Shown here: positions 56,577 through 64,000 of the stretch, in pieces
How positions within the stretch are numbered: the first letter of the stretch is position 1
How the letters are laid out: each line of letters begins with the position of its first letter
Source of the DNA: Siphonodentalium dalli
Taxonomy: Eukaryota; Mollusca; Scaphopoda; Gadilida; Siphonodentaliidae
Length of the DNA: 64,000 nucleotides
NCBI GenBank assembly: GCA_032622095.1
Contig: CP136068.1
Location: 112,853,546 to 112,917,545, forward strand
Direction: 5' to 3'
Translations under genes and position numbers: made by a program
The notes under the pieces: model-generated
Seen by the model: only the letters and a program-made list of their open reading frames with translations
Database searches by the model: none
What the model was told of the DNA's origin: nothing

Positions 56577-59317
56577 ACTAGCAGGGTTACCCGGCGTTGC
56601 CCAGGTTAAAGTGACGTGAAACCCTCTGTGGATATTTGGTGGGAATAGAGAATAATCTTACTCTCAAAGTGTTACACGTATTCTCATAAATTGTACATCC
56701 ATATGGCATCACAAAACACGATTCTTACACATGGAATATAACTAGTGGCTCACCTTATCAGGTCGGAGCGATATCATTTTGTTTATCGCGTTTAATCCGT
56801 CCCACCAATAAAGAAGTATTTATTTATTTACAACTGCGTATACTTCAGACGTTATAGCATGAAACATGAACATCATAAACATATTAGTTCGAAAACATAA
56901 AAGACGATAATTGTGTTTTACATAGAGATGTATCAATCAATCAATCAATCAATCTAGTTTATCATATCTTCATGAGGATACTGATGTTTTAAAGATATGT
57001 CCAGGTGCTCCTCTGTTCTGGTGCTATATACTGGCCAATCATTTTCAGTTTAAAATAATTGATGTTATGCATGTATAGCCGCTACATGTGCCCGACACAG
57101 CGAGATATACCCTTGTCAGATGTCACTATTGGAGGATCCTGAACAGTCATGTGCTACGGACTGCGTTTTCCTTTATCTCAGAAATAACCATATTTGACTG
57201 CACACTGTGACCACTATTTTTGAACAGGCCTGCTCTACATTTCCATATCTCTTTGCAATCGTATCTTTTTTGTGGAAACTATATTGAATGGGACAGACTC
57301 AATCGTGTTATAATATATACATGAGCCATTCTAATATGCAATCCTCTGACGATTCAAGGTCCCTCAGTTTGAATGAATATAGGTATCTCTTAAATAGATT
57401 GATATAAATATACGTTGAATGCTTTCATCTATGTATATATGTATCTATGTTGCTGGATAATTATAGGAATGCCCCGATTTCCATCCCCATATAAACATGA
57501 CAGTTGAGAAGATTTAATTGTTCAAGTGACTTAATTCGGTCACCATTTGTCGAGATTGTGAAAATGGAATGCCAAAAACTCCTTAGAACGACATGGAGAT
57601 GGCATGGGAGATGACTATATGTAACTTTGTTGAATATCGGCGAATTGAACAATCTTATAAATGCTAGTGAATGTTCTCTCGCCATTCAAGACACAAACGA
57701 TCCCACATGTGATTTAATTCATCATATAATTAGAGAAGAACGTGCATGAATTTTGGTGGAATCAGTGCTAAATATATTTGTATCAACTTTAGTGCAACTC
57801 GCCTCATGCATGACTCTAACCTCGTCACTTTTGTCATAATTAAACCACGTCTATGGAGATGATTATATATAAACGCCACCAATTTCGCGTCTTTAAATCA
57901 CACGTTTATATTCCTCGTATCACGGAGAACAACAATATATCAATTTGGTCGAAATCTGCGCTAAAAATAGCCACTCCCCTGACACCAACAACGTCACTTT
58001 AAATTTGTTTAACCCGCACCATTATCTTACTCGTAAAAATTTACCCCTGTTAGACCGCCTTGGTGCCATATCGATTGTACCCTTAAAGTTATATATAGAA
58101 TACAGACAGATATTCGCAAATATTTGATTCATTGTATCATTTGAGAAGAACGTGTATGAGTTTGATGGTAATTGGCACTAAACATATTTTTGGTGACCCC
58201 TCCCGTCCCTATTTCGGACTCAAGCGGCGCCACTTTCGACATTATTAAACCACACACTTAGACTCATTATAGAGATGAATATATATAAAATTGATGCAAA
58301 TTGGGGAGTATACAAATTCGTATCAAATTTAGGACCACCGTTGCATATATCTCACCCAAAAGGCGCCTTTAAATCACACGATTAGATTATTCGTATCACG
58401 GAGAAGAATATGTATCAATCAGGTGGAAATCGGCGCTAAACATATTATTTATCAATGTTTGTGTCCCTCTCACCCTCTAGGCACCCCTGACTCGAATGGC
58501 CCCACTTTTGACATCTTTAAACCACACCATTAGACTCCTGATATGGAAATTTTTATTTGTAATTTTGGTGCTAATCCGCGACTAAACAAATTTGTATCAA
58601 ATTTAGTGCCCATCCCACCCCATCTCTCACCAAAGCCACACCAATATGACGTCTTTAAAATCACACGATTATATTTCTCATATCATGGATAAGAATGTGT
58701 ATCAATTTGGTGGAAATTGGCGCTAAATATATTGTGTATAAATTTTGGTGACACTCTCCCTTTTAGTGCACCCATGACTCGAATGACGCCACTTTTGACA
58801 GCTTTAAGCCACGCCATTAGACACCTCATACCATGGGTATGAATTTGTATAAGTTTCGTGGAAATCGGCGATTAAACCAATTCTTATCAGATTTAGTACC
58901 CACCCACCGCTCCCACCCCAAATATCTCATCCTAATGACACCAATTTGGCGGCTTTAGATCACACAATAAGATTCCTTGTATCGTGGAGAAGATCTCAGA
59001 AGAATGTGCATCAATTTGGTAGAATTCGGCGCTAAAATTATTTTTGATCAATCTTGGTGCCCCTCTCCCCTTCCGGGCATACCTGACGCGAACGGCGCGA
59101 CTTTTGACAAATTTATACCACACCATTATATTCCTCATATTATGGGGATGATTATATATAAGTTTGGTGGCAATCGGCGACAAATTTGTTGTCTGCGACT
59201 CCCCCTTTCTCGTAAACATTTACCCCTATTAGACCCCTGTTGTGCCATCTAGGTGGTCCCCTGTGAATTTCTATAGAACACAGACAGACAGACATACAGA
59301 CATTCGCAAATATAGAT
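56577..59317 (+). mobile_element. About 2.7-kb RTE-type repeat insertion with internal tandem units
   Basis: It starts ACTAGCAGGGTTACCCGGCG, like the units at 14770, 15348 and 16140, and ends CAGACAGACAGACATACAGA then ATTCGCAAATATAGATATAG. Its head resembles the family at 27716 (AAAGTGACGTGAAACC). From about 57720 it consists of degenerate tandem units with TTTGGTGGAAATCGGCGCTAAA, GACGCCACTTTTGACA and ACCACACCATTAGAC. A second tail-like GAATACAGACAGATATTCGC lies at 58098. It interrupts family X copy 2. No reverse transcriptase is encoded. Confidence 0.5.
56934..56956 (+). repeat. (ATCA)n microsatellite
   Basis: About five to six tandem ATCA units. Confidence 0.85.
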
Positions 59318-59470
59318 ATAGATTTGTGATTTTTGTTGAAGATCCAAAACTGTAATCAACTACGGACATGGAAAAACAAGTTCTATTGACGTAGTATTTT
59401 ATTCGTAATAATGATCTGTGGTGGTTCAAAATGCGTAAGCTGAATATTATAAGATAAATCCACACCCACG
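59318..59470 (+). repeat. Family X copy 2, right part
   Basis: Shares GTTGAA(G/T)ATCCAAAAC and TGACGTAGTAT..TATTCGTAATAA with 53040-53150 of copy 1, confirming that the 56577-59317 block is an insertion. Confidence 0.55.
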
Positions 59471-61779
59471 AATAAAAAAAATTAACTACCTTTGCCATAA
59501 ATTGACCTAGAATCCCGCGGTGGTGTCGGACATTCAGCTATTGTTTCCCTCTATTGTTTCCCTCTATTGTTTGTTAACAATCACATCTTTCAGTTCATGC
59601 ATTTTAAATGAATATCTCTTGTATGTGCTATTAATATGAGCACTGGGTGTTTAAATAAATAATCTCAAAATGACTGTGCACATTGTGCGCGTTTTCAAGG
59701 GCTCCGCCGTTTATTGTGTTAATACTCTTTCAGTTTTACTTTTCCACTTACAGTACCGTACTATTATAATGCAGAGGGGGCACACCCCCAATATTAGCAT
59801 ACGCAATATATCCAGAGTTAATAATATGATATGCAGTGGGGTGCTGTTAAACGCTTGTCAGCTGACACAAGACATTTCTAAAATATGTCAGTTCTTGTGC
59901 AAGATTTTCTGCATTTCTCTTTGTCCGCTTGGTTACATGTATAATTAATGTAGACGATTGAATAAAGTGGATGGAATGTTTTTGGGTTAAGTTCATCGTG
60001 TGCAGATGACTAATCGTGTATTTGAAAATAGTGTGAATAATTGAAAGTTTGTTTCGTGTTCTTGACGCAGAATATTTGTAACGCATATGTGTCCTATAAC
60101 TCTTTGTAACTGTCACTGTATTCACACACACACAATATATTCGTCAGTCCTCTTTTGTCCAATCCCGTTTTTCTTGTGATATGGCCTATCGCTAAAATGT
60201 TAAATCCTTAATACACCAGTTATTCATTGTACTCTATCCCATCGATGTTATGACGTCGAAAACAGAAAACAATAATACATATGTAACAGATCCACCACCT
60301 CACAGTTATGAGACTCAATAAAACATAAGAAACTATTTGATTTGGTAGAAATTATTTTAGAATATAAACTACCAACAGCAAGGTGCATGTATTCAAAATT
60401 GAAAACTTGTATGTTGTCGAGTGGGGAGCGGGTAGCATTTTACTGCAACTAACCATGATATTTATTGACGCTGGAGGAGTTGAGATACCTGTTGGAGAAG
60501 CTTCTTCGTTTCATCATGTTAATTTCATCCATAAACATGTCATTGTGTCGCGTTCAAATTTACATTTACATTTCTACTGTGCGAATGTACACGCACCTTT
60601 AATGTACATCACTTGGTACCGTGTGGTACTGTGCGAAACAAAATAGCATATATTTAATATGGAATTAATTGTTACCATAAGACTACATAGTACATAAATG
60701 CATGTGATAATCCATAAATATCATACTATTTTCTGCAATCGAACGGAAACATATAACTGTGAACAAAGCAGATGTTACATCCGTGCAACCGGTTCAGGCG
60801 CACTCTGTCAATGCGGAAAGTTACACGATGACGTTCGTCGAAATCGACACGGTGACACTTTACGAATGAAATGAACAGCTATGAATATAGTATCTCCATA
60901 TATATATCGGCCCCAGCGCTCAACCAGCGTCAATAAATATATAGGTTGATTCATTAAAAAGTTTTCCGTTCCCCTCTCGACAAGGTATACCTATTTTCAC
61001 TTTGGTGTTGGTAGTTTATACCATGTATAGTCTAGCTGTCAATCAAGACTACCCGTAAGTATGATTGGCCTAATTTTACTCTAATACTTTTACTGATAAT
61101 CAACCCAGGAAATAGAGGCTTATGTGAATTTTATTTGGAGTGAATACCAGGAAATTTATAAACTGAGTTTGCTAAAAAAAAAAATAATAACAAACAAAAA
61201 AGCCACAGGTACCCTGGTGTGTGAATGGTTTTGCGTTGGTTCGTTAATTACGCTAGCGTATGGTCATATACATGTAGTAAAGGGATATATGACAAAAGAC
61301 ATTGGAGGACTATTAACTTAGAATATCCACTTCCAGTATAATAATGTACACTGAAAAATGACAACACTGGAAACGAACAAACACAAGGTGTATAGAAATA
61401 CGAAGAACACTCAATTGAGCAAAAACAAACATAATGGCGTTTGTGGAATGCTATCGGATGTTCGGTACAGTGATGAGAAGAGTACTTGATGTTGATTGTG
61501 CGTGACTATGCTTTATGTACAAGCCAGTCATCATTTATGTTAAATCAGTACATTTGTAAATATACGATAGTATATATATGTCTGTATCACATATTATGTA
61601 GCGGTACAACTGGGATAACGCATATGGAATAAGGTCAACAATATATAATTCTAGTTTAAGTAGATTCTAAGTGTTATATGCCAGATAATATGTCTCACAT
61701 CGACCTGAATCTATGATATACGAATTTACATATCGCTGTTCTCAGATTCAGCATAAGTGTTATAATCAAAGAAAAATAA
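59471..61779. other. No gene recognised
   Basis: Unassigned sequence with scattered ORFs of 65-94 codons. None shows a domain, a signal peptide with supporting splice sites, or conservation within the window. Confidence 0.35.
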
Positions 61780-61790
61780 GGAACACAGGC

Positions 61791-64000
61791 ATGTTGAAAA
61801 AATTTGACGATATTCTAGAAAAAATTAATAACCACAAATCATATATATCAGGAGACTTTAATATTGACCTCCTCAATTTCAACTCGCATACAAAAACGAA
61901 TGATTTCATAAATAACATTTTCACAAGAGGATTCGTGCCAAGGATAACTAAACCCACTCGAATGACTGATCATTCAGCAACTCTTATCGATAATATATAT
62001 ACCAATAATCTACAAGGCGAATGTAAATCTGGTATAATCACATGCGATGTATCCGATCACTTCGGCATATTTTATTCAGAATCTAACCAAAAGAGACAAA
62101 ACAGCCCCAATAATAACGAAACTATCACTAATCAAAGAAGTTTTAGTCCTGATAACATAATTAGATTCAAAAATCTTTTAAAATCTTGTACCTTTGACTC
62201 CGTTACATCTTGTAGAAGTGTCGACCAAGCATATGAAATCTTCTTAGATATCTATATGAATGCATATGAACTAGCTTTCCCCATAAAAAGTCGACATATA
62301 CCCCAAAAAATCATAAAACGCGAACCTTGGATGACATCTGGATTGATTAAGTCTAGTATTGTTAAGAACCAGCTATATTTACGCAAATTGAATAAACCCA
62401 CGGAAACGAACGTAAATAAATATTTGAGTTATCGTACCTTATATAATAAATTAATCAGAAGGAGTAAACATATATACTATACAAATATTCTAGAAGTAAA
62501 TAAAAATAACTTAAAGAAAACATGGGAAATACTTAAGGGTGCATTGAAGATAAATGGAAACACAAATAATAGCCCAAAGACCTTTACTGAAAACGGAATA
62601 GAACTTGAAAATTCCAAACTCATATCGGAAAAGTTCAATGACTTTTTTTCAAAAATTGGGCGGGAAACTAGCCAACTCAATGAAAATGAAAATGACTCTC
62701 ATTTTACAGATTTTCTTCATAACCGCAAACCAGACGACATCAATTTCAAAATAATTCCGACCTCTATACAGGAGATCATCCTCACATGTTTTTCTATGAC
62801 TGGGAAAGTATCAAGGGATTTCAATGGTCTATCAACTAAACTTATCAAGGAAACAATTGAGGTGATAGCCCCAGCATTATTGCATATTTTCAACTTGTCC
62901 TTAGAGCATGGAATAGTCCCTAACAAAATGAAAATTTCTAAAGTAGTCCCGATCCCAACAAATAATATCACTCATGAAATTTCCAACTACAGACCTATCA
63001 GCATTCTTCCAGCTATCTCTAAACTTCTCGAAAAAATAATGCATAAACGATTATTAGACTTCTTAAATGAACAAAACATATTATATAAACACCAATACGG
63101 CTTCCGTCCTAATCATTCAACCTTCCATCCTGTATTACACCTCCTCGATCAAGTTGTCTCAAATAATGACAAAATGACTAGAGATTCCACTTTAGCTCTA
63201 TTTCTCGACCTCTCAAAAGCATTTGACACGATAAATCACGATATTTTACTCCATAAACTAGATCACTATGGTATACGAGGCACAGCATACTCATGGTTTC
63301 AGAGCTATCTGCAAAATAGAAGGCAATATGTTGAACTCAATGGTATTAAATCTAAATTAACGGAAGTGACGTGTGGAGTGCCCCAAGGATCAATTCTGGG
63401 ACCGATAATTTTCTTAATATACGTTAACGATATGTCAAATTCGACAACCATGGATATCTTATCATACGCGGACGATACGACTCTAGTAACTGGTGGAAAA
63501 GATGGCATTCTTGTAGAAAGTTATGTGAATAATGAGTTACGCAACATATTTGCTTGGTGCTGTAGCAATAAGTTAGTGATCAATACTAAAAAAAGCAACT
63601 ATATGCTAATACACCCAGCGAACAATGATGACAAATGGAACTTTATAAAGGTTTACTTAAACAATACAGAACTAAACAAGGTAGGAAATCTTGAGCACGA
63701 ATCCTCCACAAAATTCTTAGGAATCCATATAGATGAAAACCTGACTTTCAAAAAACATGTGTCCTCTGTTTGTTCTAAAATGGTGAATGCCATATACCAC
63801 ATCAATAAAGTTAAACACTTCTTTCCTGGTAGCGCACTTAAAACATTAAATTATGCTCTAATACAAAGCCATCTCGTTTACGGTATTCAAATATGGGGAC
63901 ACGTCCCTGCGGTCAAAAAAATGTTCATGCTTCAAAAACTCGCGATGCGAGTATTATGTAATAAGAACTATAGAAGCCACACAGAACCTCTCTTTAAAAA
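61791..64000 (+). CDS. LINE endonuclease-reverse transcriptase, 5'-truncated, open at window end
   Basis: Codon by codon there is no stop from 61791 to the window edge (736 codons); the open frame begins at 61689. Residues 20-24 (SGDFN) and 88-91 (SDHF) are the last motifs of an APE-type endonuclease; its first two thirds and ORF1 are missing, so the copy is 5'-truncated near 61780. The reverse transcriptase follows: SNYRPIS (398-404), YGFRP (436-440), LDLSKAFDTINH (472-483), GVPQGS (529-534), the catalytic YADD (559-562) and KFLGIHID (641-648). The C-terminal domain continues with HLVYGIQIWG. These motifs fit the Jockey/CR1-like group of non-LTR elements; the exact clade needs a tree. It would reverse-transcribe its RNA at nicked target DNA. 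Intact coding suggests a young copy. Confidence 0.9.
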   Translation, partial: MLKKFDDILEKINNHKSYISGDFNIDLLNFNSHTKTNDFINNIFTRGFVPRITKPTRMTDHSATLIDNIYTNNLQGECKSGIITCDVSDHFGIFYSESNQKRQNSPNNNETITNQRSFSPDNIIRFKNLLKSCTFDSVTSCRSVDQAYEIFLDIYMNAYELAFPIKSRHIPQKIIKREPWMTSGLIKSSIVKNQLYLRKLNKPTETNVNKYLSYRTLYNKLIRRSKHIYYTNILEVNKNNLKKTWEILKGALKINGNTNNSPKTFTENGIELENSKLISEKFNDFFSKIGRETSQLNENENDSHFTDFLHNRKPDDINFKIIPTSIQEIILTCFSMTGKVSRDFNGLSTKLIKETIEVIAPALLHIFNLSLEHGIVPNKMKISKVVPIPTNNITHEISNYRPISILPAISKLLEKIMHKRLLDFLNEQNILYKHQYGFRPNHSTFHPVLHLLDQVVSNNDKMTRDSTLALFLDLSKAFDTINHDILLHKLDHYGIRGTAYSWFQSYLQNRRQYVELNGIKSKLTEVTCGVPQGSILGPIIFLIYVNDMSNSTTMDILSYADDTTLVTGGKDGILVESYVNNELRNIFAWCCSNKLVINTKKSNYMLIHPANNDDKWNFIKVYLNNTELNKVGNLEHESSTKFLGIHIDENLTFKKHVSSVCSKMVNAIYHINKVKHFFPGSALKTLNYALIQSHLVYGIQIWGHVPAVKKMFMLQKLAMRVLCNKNYRSHTEPLFK

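Overview
The window reads as nuclear DNA of a metazoan, probably a marine invertebrate and perhaps a lophotrochozoan. That placement is inference, not a database result. The DNA is AT-rich and gene-poor, with GT-AG introns, TATA boxes, AATAAA signals and a heavy load of short inverted-repeat elements. There is no operon-like packing, no rRNA, no CRISPR array and no bacterial gene structure.

Four coding units can be supported. (1) 6025-7908 (+) is an apparently single-exon gene for a 627-residue protein of unknown function. Its centre is three nearly identical in-frame 270-bp repeats, with a TATA box upstream and AATAAA downstream. (2) 30776-44675 (+) is a six-exon gene that I assembled from splice sites and reading phase. 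The spliced CDS is exactly 600 nt (199 aa): signal peptide, Reeler domain, Thr/Gly linker built by two 24-nt microexons, and a hydrophobic C-terminal tail of GPI-anchor or membrane type. (3) 55407-56351 (+) is a 314-residue basic protein carried on a 1.24-kb mobile element with an 8-bp target duplication (55250-56492). (4) 61791-64000 (+) is an uninterrupted LINE ORF (end of the endonuclease, whole reverse transcriptase) that runs off the right edge. A decayed LINE ORF1-like sequence at 48818-49960 is split by a younger MITE.

The rest is mostly repeats. 0-5 kb: palindromic clusters and small hairpin elements. 5.3-5.7 kb: a TTAA-flanked element holding two 69-nt hairpins. 8-12.5 kb: inverted-repeat elements. 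12.9-17.1 kb: a tandem array of 645-685-bp monomers, with about 2.1 kb of RTE-type repeats inserted. 17.5-29.4 kb: MITEs and unassigned DNA. 29.5 kb: a TA-flanked element with the same hairpins. 30.8-44.7 kb: the Reeler gene, whose introns hold an 11 x 55-bp satellite, a 2.2-kb inverted repeat, TTAA elements and tandem copies of the microexon-flanking segment. 45.4-47.7 kb: a three-unit tandem array. 48.8-50 kb: the broken ORF1. 52-59.5 kb: nested insertions whose order can be worked out from an empty site. 61.8-64 kb: the LINE.

Two signals cut across element families. One is a near-perfect 69-nt hairpin found six times, always as oppositely oriented pairs, inside elements with different termini. 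The other is a 10-mer, AAAGAGCGTT, found in direct pairs about 31 or about 39-42 bp apart in several otherwise different repeats.
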